This document shows, piece by piece, positions 18,611 through 28,314 of a stretch of DNA of 64,000 nucleotides; positions within the stretch are counted from its first letter, which is position 1, and every line of letters begins with the position of its first letter. The notes beneath the pieces are model-generated. The model did not search any database and was not told the DNA's origin. It saw only the letters and a program-made list of their open reading frames with translations. Origin of the DNA: Clostridioides difficile (lineage in GTDB: Bacteria; Bacillota; Clostridia; Peptostreptococcales; Peptostreptococcaceae); the NCBI GenBank assembly GCA_024919175.1, contig CP103804.1, positions 2,046,001-2,110,000 on the forward strand, read 5' to 3'. Made by a program: the position numbers and the translations under genes.

Positions 18611-20002
18611 ATGTCAAATACTGAAAGCGTATCTAAAAAAGCTAGTCATCCGAAGAGTTTTTGGCTTGTTTGTATGACGATTTTATGGGAAAGATTTAGT
18701 TATTATGGATTAACAGCTTTGTTGGTATTATTTTTTACAGCGAGTGTAGCTCAAGGTGGTCTAGGACTTTCTACTCAAGAAGCAACTTCAATGTTTGGTT
18801 TGTTTACAGGTCTTATATATCTTACACCATTAATTGGTGGCTGGTTGGCAGATAAAGTTTTAGGCCAACAAAAATGTATATCTATAGGTGCACTTTTAAT
18901 AGCAATAGGTGACTTTGTTTTGTTTGCATCATCTACATCTATTAGTATGGTTTGGGTAGGCCTATCAATAATCATTTTAGGAAATGGTTTTTTTAAATCA
19001 AGTTGTTCAAATATTGTTGGTGATATATACCCTAAAACTGAGGTATCAAAAAAAGATGCAGCATATAGTTTATTCTATATGGCAGTAAATGTAGGTGCAT
19101 TTATAGCTCCAATCATATGTGGATTGCTTTCTGATAATGTATTTGCAGTAAGAGGAGTAAATGGAGATATAGTATCTTATGGATATAAGATGGCATTCTT
19201 AGTTTGTGGTATAGGTATGATGCTTGGTATGATTATATTTACACTTCTTGCGCCAAAGCTACTAAAAGAAGTTGGAAAACATCCAGTTACTAAGGGTAAT
19301 AAAGGTGAAAAAATTGAATACGGTCCACTTACTAAACTAGAGAAAAATAGAATAATAGCAATGGTTGTGTTATTCTTATTTGTAGTTTTATTTTGGACAG
19401 CATACTATCAGACACAAAGTTCATTTATGATTTATGTAAGGGACAATGTAAATAGAACTCTATTTGGATTTGAAATGCCAGTAGCATGGCTTACATCATT
19501 AAATGCTATATTATGTGTAGCTTTATGTCCTGTATTGGCTGCTTTGTGGGTTAAATTATCTAATACTAAAAGAGGAGACTTTTCTATTCCAGTCAAAATG
19601 GGATTAGGAATGATAATAATGGGTCTTGGTTTTATAGTTATGGTATTGGCCACATTAGCTAATGGTTCAGATGGCACAATGAAGGCAAGCATACTTTTTA
19701 TAGTAGTAACCTATATATTTACAACTGTAGGGGAGTTATTTTTGTCTCCTATAGGTCTTGCAATGTTTAATAAACTAGCTCCAGCTAAATATGCTACATT
19801 GTCTATGGGTGCATGGTATCTAACAAGTTTTTTTGCTAGTTTATTATCAGGAAAAATTGCTGGATTTACAGCTACATTAGGTTTTTTGCAAATCTTTGGA
19901 GGAATAGCAGGAGTCTTAATAATCTTTGGTTTAATATTACTTGGATTAAGACATATATTGACAAAATTAATGGCAATGGATTTGTTAACAGAAACAAAAT
20001 AA
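18611..20002 (+). CDS. dtpT: POT/PTR-family di- and tripeptide:proton symporter
   Basis: The 463-residue protein has the POT layout of 12-14 helices and the helix-1 motif WERFSYYG that couples protons to peptide uptake. GNGFFKSSCSNIVGDIYP and the GELFLSPIGLAMFNKLAP signature follow. I chose MSNTES at 18611 because AAGGGGG sits nine bases upstream; the longer in-frame start at 18551 has no site. It lies beside an M24 aminopeptidase and a second POT gene. Together they form a peptide uptake and breakdown cluster that suits an amino-acid fermenter. Confidence 0.93.
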   Translation: MSNTESVSKKASHPKSFWLVCMTILWERFSYYGLTALLVLFFTASVAQGGLGLSTQEATSMFGLFTGLIYLTPLIGGWLADKVLGQQKCISIGALLIAIGDFVLFASSTSISMVWVGLSIIILGNGFFKSSCSNIVGDIYPKTEVSKKDAAYSLFYMAVNVGAFIAPIICGLLSDNVFAVRGVNGDIVSYGYKMAFLVCGIGMMLGMIIFTLLAPKLLKEVGKHPVTKGNKGEKIEYGPLTKLEKNRIIAMVVLFLFVVLFWTAYYQTQSSFMIYVRDNVNRTLFGFEMPVAWLTSLNAILCVALCPVLAALWVKLSNTKRGDFSIPVKMGLGMIIMGLGFIVMVLATLANGSDGTMKASILFIVVTYIFTTVGELFLSPIGLAMFNKLAPAKYATLSMGAWYLTSFFASLLSGKIAGFTATLGFLQIFGGIAGVLIIFGLILLGLRHILTKLMAMDLLTETK

Positions 20003-20027
20003 TCCATACTTAATTAGTGAAAATAAA

Positions 20028-20070
20028 GGAAATTACATTTGAATATAAAATCAAACGTAATTTCCTCTTT
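20028..20070 (+). terminator. Terminator after dtpT
   Basis: GGAAATTAC pairs with GTAATTTCC (20057-20065), extended by TTTGA/TCAAA, and is followed by TCTTT. Confidence 0.7.
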
Positions 20071-20239
20071 AATTATGAAAAAAAAGCTTTACACAAATAG
20101 ATATTGTAATTAAAATTATAATTGTGATAATTATAGTGTATAAGATTTATATAAATTATATAAAAGGAAAATTTATGTAATAAACTTTACATACTTATAT
20201 ATTTAGTTATTCAAACTATTATTTTGAGGAGGTCTTGTT

Positions 20240-22033
20240 GTGACTATAAAAGACAAAGTAAATGAATTAAGAAGACTTATGGAAGAAAAAAATATTGATG
20301 CTTATATGATTCCGTCTTCTGACAATCATCAAAGTGAATATGTAGGAGATTACTTCAAATCAAGAGAATTTATATCAGGATTTAATGGTTCAGCTGGAAC
20401 AGTTATTGTTACTAAAGATGAAGCTGGATTATGGACAGATGGAAGATATTTTATACAAGCAGAATCTCAATTAGAAGGAAGTACAATAAAATTATTTAAA
20501 ATGGGACAAGAAGGTTGCCCAACTACTGACGAATATTTATATACAAATATTCCAGAAGGTGGAACTTTAGGTTTTGATGGTAAAGTTATATGTGCTAAAG
20601 AAGGAGCTACATTAGCTGAAAAATTATCTAAGAAAGGCATAAAGGTAGAATACCAATATGATTTAATAGATAGTATATGGGAAGATAGACCAGCTTTATC
20701 AGATAGTAAGGCGTTTTTATTAGATGTTAAATACTGTGGAGAAAGTTTTAGTTCAAAGTTAGCTAGATTAAGAGAAAAAATGAGTGAAAAAGGTACTTCT
20801 ACTCATGTAATAACCACTCTTGATGATATAGCATGGTTATTTAACATAAGAGGTGGAGATGTTAAATACAGTCCAGTTGTACTTTCTTATGCAGTGATAA
20901 CTTTAAAAGAAGTTTATCTATTTGTTGATGAAAGTAAATTAAATGAAGAAATATTAAATGAATTGGCTAAAGAAAATGTACAAATAAAGCCATATAATGA
21001 TGTATATGATTTTGTAAAAAATATAGATGAAGATGAAAAAGTTTTAGTTGATGGAACTAAAATTAACTACGCAATTTATAATAATATACCTTGTGGAGTT
21101 GAAAAAGTGGATGAGTTTAACCCAGTAATGTTCTTTAAGGCTCAAAAAAATGAGGTAGAATTAGAGAATATAAGAAATTCACATGTTAAAGATGGTGTAG
21201 CTTTCACTAAATTTATGTACTGGTTAAAGAATAATGTAGGTAAGATGGAAATAACTGAAATAAGTGCTACTGAAAAATTAGAAGGGCTAAGAAGAGAACA
21301 AGAAGGATTCTTTGAACCAAGTTTCAATACAATTGCTGCATATAAAGAGCATGCTGCTATGATGCACTATAGTGCAACTCCAGAATCAAACTATAAGTTA
21401 GAAGCTGAAGGTTTATTCTTAGTAGATTCAGGTGGACAATATTATGATGGAACTACTGATATAACTAGAACTACAGTATTAGGACCTATAAGTGATGAAT
21501 TAAAATTACACTTCACTTCTGTAGCAAGAGGTATGATAAATCTTTCTAAAGTTAAGTTCTTACATGGTTGTAGAGGGTACAACCTAGATATATTATCTAG
21601 AAGCTGTATGTGGAATATGGGAATAGATTATCAATGTGGAACTGGACATGGGATAGGATTTGTATTAAATGTTCATGAAGCTCCAAATGGATTTAGATGG
21701 AGAGTAGTTCCTGAAAGATTTGATAGTGCAGTTCTTGAAGAAGGAATGGTAACTACTAATGAACCAGGTATATATATAGAAGGTTCTCATGGTATAAGAA
21801 CAGAAAATGAAATAGTAGTTAGAAAAGCTGAAAAGAATTTTTATGGTCAATTTATGGAGTTTGAAGTTGTTACATTAGCTCCTATTGATTTAGATGGTAT
21901 AGTTCCAGAATTAATGAATCAAGATGAAAAAGATTATTTAAACTGGTATCATAAATTAGTTTATGATAAAATATCTCCTTTCTTAACTGGTGAAGAAAAA
22001 GAATGGTTAAAGGTTTATACTAGAGCTATATAG
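20240..22033 (+). CDS. pepP: Xaa-Pro aminopeptidase, M24B family
   Basis: The 597-residue cytosolic metallopeptidase removes N-terminal residues before proline. Two creatinase-like N-terminal domains (1-~300) precede the pita-bread catalytic domain. The metal ligands lie in DSGGQYYDGTTDITRT (two Asp), GHGIGF (His), NEPGIYIEG (Glu) and TENEIVV (Glu). The length matches the long, three-domain aminopeptidase P type. It starts with GTG after a strong GAGGAGGT site. It sits between two peptide transporter genes, so it probably processes imported proline-containing peptides and so feeds Stickland metabolism. Confidence 0.94.
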   Translation: MTIKDKVNELRRLMEEKNIDAYMIPSSDNHQSEYVGDYFKSREFISGFNGSAGTVIVTKDEAGLWTDGRYFIQAESQLEGSTIKLFKMGQEGCPTTDEYLYTNIPEGGTLGFDGKVICAKEGATLAEKLSKKGIKVEYQYDLIDSIWEDRPALSDSKAFLLDVKYCGESFSSKLARLREKMSEKGTSTHVITTLDDIAWLFNIRGGDVKYSPVVLSYAVITLKEVYLFVDESKLNEEILNELAKENVQIKPYNDVYDFVKNIDEDEKVLVDGTKINYAIYNNIPCGVEKVDEFNPVMFFKAQKNEVELENIRNSHVKDGVAFTKFMYWLKNNVGKMEITEISATEKLEGLRREQEGFFEPSFNTIAAYKEHAAMMHYSATPESNYKLEAEGLFLVDSGGQYYDGTTDITRTTVLGPISDELKLHFTSVARGMINLSKVKFLHGCRGYNLDILSRSCMWNMGIDYQCGTGHGIGFVLNVHEAPNGFRWRVVPERFDSAVLEEGMVTTNEPGIYIEGSHGIRTENEIVVRKAEKNFYGQFMEFEVVTLAPIDLDGIVPELMNQDEKDYLNWYHKLVYDKISPFLTGEEKEWLKVYTRAI

Positions 22034-22056
22034 TTTTGTAACTTAATACTATAAAT

Positions 22057-22104
22057 AAGAGAGTGTCTCAAAATGAATTTTTTAGTTCATGAGGCACTCT
22101 TTTT
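22057..22104 (+). terminator. Terminator of the aminopeptidase gene
   Basis: AAGAGAGTGTCTCA pairs with TGAGGCACTCTT and is followed by TTTTTG. Confidence 0.85.
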
Positions 22105-22141
22105 GTATGAAATCAAATATATTTTCGTCATTTAAACAACG

Positions 22142-22181
22142 AAAAAGAGGCTTATCTCTATTTTGAGATAGCCTCTTTTAA
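22142..22181. terminator. Bidirectional terminator between convergent genes
   Basis: AAAAAGAGGCTTATCTC and GAGATAGCCTCTTTT form a stem with TATTTT loop. It has T-runs on both strands and serves mainly the minus-strand transporter. Confidence 0.8.
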
Positions 22182-22211
22182 TACTTTTGCCACTAAACGT
22201 AAACATAGTTT

Positions 22212-23594
22212 TTACTTTGATAATTCTACGAGTTTTTTATTCATTATAAGTAATATAATTCCAAATAGCAATAAGAATGAAGGGATTACTATAAATACTT
22301 GTAACATACCAAGGTGGTCTATAATAGCCTGTGTATAACCAGACAATTTATTTGCTGCAAATTTACCTAAGAACCAAACACCCATTAGGAATGAAATATA
22401 TTTTTCTGGTGAAAGTTTATTTACCATACCATATCCAACTGGAGAAAAGCAAATCTCTCCTATACTTTGAAATGTTAAAAATCCAATTACCCAAAATACA
22501 CTTGCTTTCTGAAGGGAATTAGGGTCAGTTCCTGTTTGTATAACTGCGACTATCATAAATAAAAATGCCACAGCTAATAATATAAATCCTAGACTCATTT
22601 TTGAAGGTACACTTAAATCACCTTTTTTAGTTTGAGATAATTTTACCCATACTAGAGCAGATATAGGTCCAAGGATGACACAAAGAAGACCATTATATGA
22701 ATCTATCCATGAAGTTGGTATTTGAAAATTACCAACAGTCAGGTTTATGTGTTCTTTTGTATACAAAGCTATAGACATGGAAGCTTGGTTATATGCTATC
22801 CAAAAGAATACTGTAAAAAAAGCTAATATTAATATTACTATTATTCTTTTTTTCTCAACTGAAGTTAATGGTTTTGAAGCAAGCAATTTCTTATATTCTA
22901 ATGATTTCTTTATAGTTTCTTTTTCACTACTAAATTCATTGTTTGAAGATTTATAAAATCTTTTGTGGCCAAATATAAAGAATAACAAACCTATTAAAAC
23001 AGTAATTGATGCAAATAAAAATACATATCTGTAACCATACATATTTATATAGGAGCCATTTTTCATAGCAAACCATTCATTAGCGACCAAACCACAGATT
23101 AAAGGACCAAATAATGTTCCTAGATTAGTAGCCATATATGTAATAGAAAAAGCCCCATCTTTTCTCGGGTCATCATTAGTATATAAGTTTCCAACTAAGG
23201 TGTGTAAGTTTCCCTTGTAAAAACCTATTCCTAATCCAGACAAGAATATCATGGTGTTTACATCCGTTTTACTATTTGCCATATACCCTAAAAAGTAACC
23301 AATTGAAACCATTATCATGCCAAGTATAATACAGTTTTTGGGGCCTAAAAATCTATCACTAACCCATCCTCCAATAACTGGAGAGAAATAAGTCCATGCT
23401 AAAAAAGATGCAAGCATTGATGCAGATTCTGCTGGTGTTAATCCTAAGCCACCCTTAGATACTTGTTCAGCTAGAAATAATAATAGTACTAATTTCATAC
23501 CATAGTATGCAAGTCCAACAAATGTAAATATTGAACAACAAAAATATAAATCCTTAGGCTGTTTAAGCTTTTCTTGAGTTTTTAAAACTGACAT
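22212..23594 (-). CDS. POT-family peptide transporter paralogue with altered proton-coupling motif
   Basis: The 460-residue protein resembles dtpT in this window throughout, with 12-14 helices, YKGNLHTLVGNLY and GEICFSPVGYGMVNKLSP. In helix 1, however, the position of ERFSYYG reads VGLAYYG, so the coupling Glu and the Arg are lost. I chose MSVLKTQ at 23594 because GGAGG lies ten bases upstream; an in-frame ATG further upstream would place the ribosome site inside the gene. It may carry a different substrate or use a different coupling. The orientation is convergent with the aminopeptidase gene. Confidence 0.88.
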   Translation of the reverse strand: MSVLKTQEKLKQPKDLYFCCSIFTFVGLAYYGMKLVLLLFLAEQVSKGGLGLTPAESASMLASFLAWTYFSPVIGGWVSDRFLGPKNCIILGMIMVSIGYFLGYMANSKTDVNTMIFLSGLGIGFYKGNLHTLVGNLYTNDDPRKDGAFSITYMATNLGTLFGPLICGLVANEWFAMKNGSYINMYGYRYVFLFASITVLIGLLFFIFGHKRFYKSSNNEFSSEKETIKKSLEYKKLLASKPLTSVEKKRIIVILILAFFTVFFWIAYNQASMSIALYTKEHINLTVGNFQIPTSWIDSYNGLLCVILGPISALVWVKLSQTKKGDLSVPSKMSLGFILLAVAFLFMIVAVIQTGTDPNSLQKASVFWVIGFLTFQSIGEICFSPVGYGMVNKLSPEKYISFLMGVWFLGKFAANKLSGYTQAIIDHLGMLQVFIVIPSFLLLFGIILLIMNKKLVELSK

Positions 23595-23850
23595 ATGTCG
23601 AGAACCTCCAGAACAATAATTTAACAAAAATTTTCCATACTATATGAGTATATGTTTTTTTTATAAAGACGTCAACTTATGACATAAGAAAACCAAGTGT
23701 TAATAATATGTAAAAAGAGTATTATTTTATAGATTCAGTAATATTTTTTTACAAGAATATATGTTATTATTATATTAAAATATAACATATTTATGGAAAG
23801 GATATGCCAATTTAGTAGTTAGATTGATTGTTTGGCAGGTGGGATGAACT

Positions 23851-24198
23851 ATGATAAGAAAGAAATCTGAATTACAAGTAGAAGTAAAAGAAAATTTGAA
23901 TGATGGTATTGGAAAAGTTAAGCTTGAAAATATATTACAAGTTGAAGAACTTAAAGGAAAAGGAAGATTATTTAAAAGAGTAACTTTGCCAGTAGGAAGT
24001 TCAATTGGTGTGCATGACCATACAACTGATTTTGAGGTATATTATATATTAAAGGGAAAAGGTAAAGTATTTGATAATGGGGAATTTGTAGAAGTAAATG
24101 AGGGTGATGTAATATATACTGCTGATGGTGAAGAACATTCTATAGAGAATATAGGAGAAGAAGAACTTGAATTTGTAGCAGTAGTTTTATATATATAA
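23851..24198 (+). CDS. Single-domain cupin protein
   Basis: A 115-residue cupin barrel with motif 1 VHDHTTDFEVYYILKGKG, supplying His and Glu metal ligands, and motif 2 GDVIYTADGEEHSIEN, supplying the last His. The substrate is unknown. A small inverted repeat (TGCCAA at 23805-23810, TTGGCA at 23832-23837) lies just before the GGTGGG site and might shade it. The next gene starts 17 bases after the stop, so the two form an operon. Confidence 0.85.
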   Translation: MIRKKSELQVEVKENLNDGIGKVKLENILQVEELKGKGRLFKRVTLPVGSSIGVHDHTTDFEVYYILKGKGKVFDNGEFVEVNEGDVIYTADGEEHSIENIGEEELEFVAVVLYI

Positions 24199-24215
24199 AA
24201 TATGGAGGAGGAGTC

Positions 24216-25250
24216 ATGACAAGCAAGATAGAAGAAATTAAAGACAAGATAAATAGATTTTGCAACTCCAATTTAAATCAAGAATATAAAGATATAAGTT
24301 TTAAAATTTTGCAAGACCTTTTAGATAATAATAAAGAGATAATTCATTCTTCTAGAGCTGATATATGGTCTTCAGCTATACTAAACATAGTTTTGGAGCA
24401 AAATCTCTTATATAATAAGAAACATCCATTACATATAACAAAAAAGGAATTTTCAAAACAAATAGGTGTTTCTTTAAACACTATAAATAATAAATCATCA
24501 TTAATAAAGGAAGTCTGTAATATTGACTTTTTAAATCAAGATACTATTGCTATATCTAATATTGAGTTTTGGATAAGAGAGAGTAACTCTAAATCTAAAG
24601 ACATAGATTTAGAGTTAGAAAAGAAAAAAATACTTTATAAAAGATATATTAAACTATCACAAGAGGCTAAAAATCATATTGAGTCAATTAGATATATGGA
24701 AGAAGCTGTAAACATTGGAAAAAGCATGATTACTAAAGAAGATAGACAACTTGGTTTTTGGAAAGGTATATCTACTAGAGCTTATATGGTAGCACTTGAG
24801 TCTCTTGCTAGGAAGTTAGAGAGCATTGATAATTTAAAAGAAGCTAGAAAAGTATTAGAGTATTTAATAGAAATCAATCCTGATGATGAGCAAGGGATAA
24901 GGTATAAATTGCTTAATGTATTAATTAGGTTAAATGATAGAACAGCAATAAATAATTTATTTGAAATGTATAAAGTAGAAACGTCTGCTACCTGGATGTA
25001 TAGTAAAGCTCTTTATTATTTTAAAAATAAAAATATGTTCTTAGCAAGTGATGCTATTAAAAGTGCTAAAAATAAAAACAAATATATTGGATTATATTTA
25101 ATAGATTGGAGAAATGCCTTTGGTAGGGAGTTTGTTACAGCAGAAGAAAAGGGAGAAGCTGTCTATTACTATGATGAAAATATAGTACTTTGGAATGAAG
25201 TTAAAGGTTCTATGGATTGGCTATTGAAAAAGATGTTGGAATTTTCATAA
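24216..25250 (+). CDS. Conserved protein with N-terminal DUF6398-like domain and helical repeats
   Basis: Residues 1-~120 look like the DUF6398 domain and contain a helix-turn-helix-like part around ITKKEFSKQIGVSLNTINNKSS. Residues ~150-340 are alpha-helical and resemble TPR repeats (an EARKVLEYLIEINPDDEQG segment). It is cotranscribed with the cupin gene. A regulatory or scaffold role is possible. I do not recognise a function. The GGAGGAG site fits the ATG. Confidence 0.55.
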   Translation: MTSKIEEIKDKINRFCNSNLNQEYKDISFKILQDLLDNNKEIIHSSRADIWSSAILNIVLEQNLLYNKKHPLHITKKEFSKQIGVSLNTINNKSSLIKEVCNIDFLNQDTIAISNIEFWIRESNSKSKDIDLELEKKKILYKRYIKLSQEAKNHIESIRYMEEAVNIGKSMITKEDRQLGFWKGISTRAYMVALESLARKLESIDNLKEARKVLEYLIEINPDDEQGIRYKLLNVLIRLNDRTAINNLFEMYKVETSATWMYSKALYYFKNKNMFLASDAIKSAKNKNKYIGLYLIDWRNAFGREFVTAEEKGEAVYYYDENIVLWNEVKGSMDWLLKKMLEFS

Positions 25251-25297
25251 AAAAAACTACTCCTTATTACTTATAAAAAGTAAGGAGTAGTTTTTTA
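25250..25297. terminator. Bidirectional terminator
   Basis: AAAAAACTACTCCTTA and TAAGGAGTAGTTTTTT form a perfect stem between convergent genes, usable on both strands. Confidence 0.9.
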
Positions 25298-25298
25298 T

Positions 25299-26348
25299 TT
25301 ATACATCTAATTTTAAATCGCCTGGTTTTATCATACCTTTTTTTCTCATAAATTCTGATATTATTAGTGTTACAACAGCAGGAAGTACAAAGTTAAGTAA
25401 AAGTATACCAACCCACATAGTTATGCCACCTTTTCCAGCACTTTGCATGGCAGTTACTGTTCCAAATTGTCCAACTAATCCGCAAGTTCCCATACCAGAG
25501 CCAATAGGTATATTTTCCATTTTAAATATTGTTGTAGATAATGGGCCAAGTATTATTGAAGCTATTGTAGGTGGTATCCAAATTTTCCAGTTTTTTATTA
25601 TATTGGGTACTTGAAGCATGGATGTACCAAGTCCTTGAGCTACAAGACCTCCTACTCCATTTTCTCTAAAACTCATAACAGCAAAACCTATCATTTGGCA
25701 ACAACAACCAACAGTTGCTGCACCACCAGCAAGCCCTCCCAAGCTTAACATCATGCAAATAGCTGCACTACTTATAGGTAGTGTAAGAGCTATTCCAACA
25801 AGAGCAGAGACAAGAGCGCCCATTATTATAGGTTGCATAGTTGTTGCTTGCATTATTATGTTTCCAAATGAAGTCATAAATGCAGAAACGGCTGGTCCAA
25901 TAAGTTCTGCCACAAGTACTCCTATTAGTATTGTTACAGCAGGTGTGACTAATATGTCTACCTTTGTTTCTTTTGAAACTAATTTTCCAACTTCTACTGC
26001 AAAAAGTGTAGCGACAAATGCACCCACAGGTCCTCCTAATTCATTACCACAAGCACCAACAAGTGCACAAGAAAATAGTACAAGTGGAGGAGCTTGAAGT
26101 CCATATGCAATAGCTACTGCAATAGCTGGACCTGTAACTTGCTTAGCAAGAGGGCTTATAACCTCAGTAAAAAGAGATATGTTAAAGTTATCTCCTAATG
26201 TGTTAAAAATTGTTCCAATTAAAAGGGAAGAAAAAAGGCCGAGTGCCATATAACTTAATGCATCAATAAGATACCTTTGAACAGAAATTTCAATGTTTTT
26301 ACTTTTAGCAAACGATTTAAAATTTCTTTTTTTGCAATTGATTTCCAA
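25299..26348 (-). CDS. EIIC-like membrane transporter (PTS_EIIC_2 family)
   Basis: The 349-residue, glycine- and alanine-rich protein has about ten hydrophobic segments and matches the PTS_EIIC_2 type: VTGPAIAVAIAYGLQAPPLVLFS, GACGNELGGPVGAF, and the IGSGMGTCGLVGQFGT region. No EIIA or EIIB gene is nearby, so it may not be a phosphotransferase partner at all. The substrate is unknown. It starts with TTG after a GAGGAGG site. The transcript is probably monocistronic. Confidence 0.78.
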   Translation of the reverse strand: MEINCKKRNFKSFAKSKNIEISVQRYLIDALSYMALGLFSSLLIGTIFNTLGDNFNISLFTEVISPLAKQVTGPAIAVAIAYGLQAPPLVLFSCALVGACGNELGGPVGAFVATLFAVEVGKLVSKETKVDILVTPAVTILIGVLVAELIGPAVSAFMTSFGNIIMQATTMQPIIMGALVSALVGIALTLPISSAAICMMLSLGGLAGGAATVGCCCQMIGFAVMSFRENGVGGLVAQGLGTSMLQVPNIIKNWKIWIPPTIASIILGPLSTTIFKMENIPIGSGMGTCGLVGQFGTVTAMQSAGKGGITMWVGILLLNFVLPAVVTLIISEFMRKKGMIKPGDLKLDV

Positions 26349-26622
26349 TTTAAAATCCTCCTCATATAATACAAATATAATTTCTTTTTAATTAATTATA
26401 TAACTTTTCAGCTGACAAGACAAATGTTATTTCACTAATTTAAAAGCATTTTAATAGCAATAAAATAACAGTAATTTTAGTTTTAAATTTTAAATTTATG
26501 GTTTATAATTAGTATAGGGATATTCTGAAATATAATAATTTTCCAGTTTATCCCAATATTTAACTTAGGTAGATTGCTTACAAAACAAATGATTATATAC
26601 TAGGCTAAAAGGAAGTGGATAG

Positions 26623-28164
26623 ATGAGATTTGTAGAAAATAAGAAATACAGAAAAATTGCCATAATTATATCTATTCCTATATTGCTTGTTGCGCAGTAC
26701 TACCTTTTTAAATTTGGAATATTTAGACCAATGGTAAAAGGAGTAGAAATTGAAATTGTAGATGGGGAATATGTTAAAGATATAGATAAATATGTAGTAA
26801 AATTAAATGAAACAGTTACCTTGTCTACTGGTGAATATATTAAAGTTCCCTCATATGCGAAAGATCCAAATATTTGGTTTAATGTTTTAGATAATTCAGG
26901 GACTCTAAAAATAGAAGGAAATAAGATGACAGCATTAAAGGTTGGGTATTCTTCTGTTGGTATTATGAAGAATTCGAGAGTACTAAAAAAAGCTACTATA
27001 AAGGTAGTAGACCCAGAAGTAGAATCTTTAGATATGGAAATTAATGGAGAGTTAAAACATGTTGGTGATAGTGCCACTATAGAGAGTACAATAGAGGTTG
27101 ATTATGAGAAGTTTAAAAAATCATATAAACCAATTTACAAAAGTAGCAACGAAGATGTTTTAAAAATTAAAGGGAACAAAGTAAGTGCAGTTGGAGTTGG
27201 AAAAGCCGTAGTATATGCTAAGTGTGGAAATAAAGAAGTTGAGAGAACCTTTAGAATCCAAGCTAGAGTTGCTGACATAAATATGAATGATATAAAAATA
27301 GAAGTTGATCAAAATGAAAAACTAAAACCAGATATAATAACTTCTCCACCAGGCTTAGAACCACCAAAAATACACTATGAGTTGGCTGATTCAAAATTAC
27401 CTGTAGAAAGAGCTATAAGTTTAAGTAGTGATGGAAGTGTAGTAGGACTAAGAGAAGGTAAAGAAAGAGTAAGGATAACTTGTGGAGATAAGTCTAAAAT
27501 AATAACTGTAACAGTAGTCAAAGAAACTATAACTAATGATTATATACAAAATTTAGTAGGTTCACATAAAATAGTAAATAACAAAGTTATTATTAAACTT
27601 GAGTGGGATTATATGAAAGATGTTTTTGACTATGATATATATCTTAAAGACAAATTATCTGGAGAATCATTTAAGAAAATTAAATCTATAACTATAAATG
27701 AGGGTGATTTAGGCAAATCCCAAAAGATATATGCTACTATAGAAATTGATGTAAAAGATAATCAGAGTATAGATTATGATATTTATGTTATAGGTAAGAA
27801 AGATTCAGATACAACCAAGCCAAGTAATGTAATAAACATTACTAATGTGAATGGTAATGGCAACTCAGATAATAATGATAACATACAAAACATGAAGGTT
27901 GAAAATATATCAGCCAATGTTGATAGAGATAACAATGTTATTAGAGTTAACTGGAGTAGTGTATCTCATAAAGAATGTACCTATAGTATATATATAAAAA
28001 ATAATACTAATGGAGATGGAGAGTTTACTTTGTATCAAAGTGACATACAAGGGAATGAACACACTATAAGTATTCCTGAAGGAGATTTAAATTTAGATAT
28101 CTATGTAGTTGCAAATTACAATGGACAAAATTCTAAAAATAGTGATGTTATAAATGTAAGATAA
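26623..28164 (+). CDS. Membrane-anchored surface protein with bacterial Ig-like and fibronectin-like domains
   Basis: A short basic N-terminus and one hydrophobic helix (~12-30) act as a signal anchor. Residues ~35-130 and ~135-215 look like Big_2-type Ig-like domains (IEGNKMTALKVGYSSVGIM and IKGNKVSAVGVGKAVVYA are the repeating strand pairs). A third follows near 220-300. Residues ~310-400 and ~420-513 resemble fibronectin-like beta domains, linked by an asparagine-rich stretch. No sortase or choline motif is visible. It is probably a surface adhesin or structural protein, but the ligand is unknown. Confidence 0.75.
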   Translation: MRFVENKKYRKIAIIISIPILLVAQYYLFKFGIFRPMVKGVEIEIVDGEYVKDIDKYVVKLNETVTLSTGEYIKVPSYAKDPNIWFNVLDNSGTLKIEGNKMTALKVGYSSVGIMKNSRVLKKATIKVVDPEVESLDMEINGELKHVGDSATIESTIEVDYEKFKKSYKPIYKSSNEDVLKIKGNKVSAVGVGKAVVYAKCGNKEVERTFRIQARVADINMNDIKIEVDQNEKLKPDIITSPPGLEPPKIHYELADSKLPVERAISLSSDGSVVGLREGKERVRITCGDKSKIITVTVVKETITNDYIQNLVGSHKIVNNKVIIKLEWDYMKDVFDYDIYLKDKLSGESFKKIKSITINEGDLGKSQKIYATIEIDVKDNQSIDYDIYVIGKKDSDTTKPSNVINITNVNGNGNSDNNDNIQNMKVENISANVDRDNNVIRVNWSSVSHKECTYSIYIKNNTNGDGEFTLYQSDIQGNEHTISIPEGDLNLDIYVVANYNGQNSKNSDVINVR

Positions 28165-28226
28165 ATTTGTACAAAAATTTATAAGTGTTAGATTTATGAT
28201 TTATTGATAAATTAAATCATTATAAG

Positions 28227-28264
28227 AAAAGGATAGTATGGGGTAATCATACTATCCTTTTTAT
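28227..28264 (+). terminator. Terminator after the Ig-like gene
   Basis: AAAAGGATAGTATG pairs with CATACTATCCTTTT, loop GGGTAAT, followed by TATTTT. Confidence 0.88.
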
Positions 28265-28314
28265 TTTATTGAAACATATTGATGTTAAATTTTTAGTTAA
28301 AAAAATATTTATTA

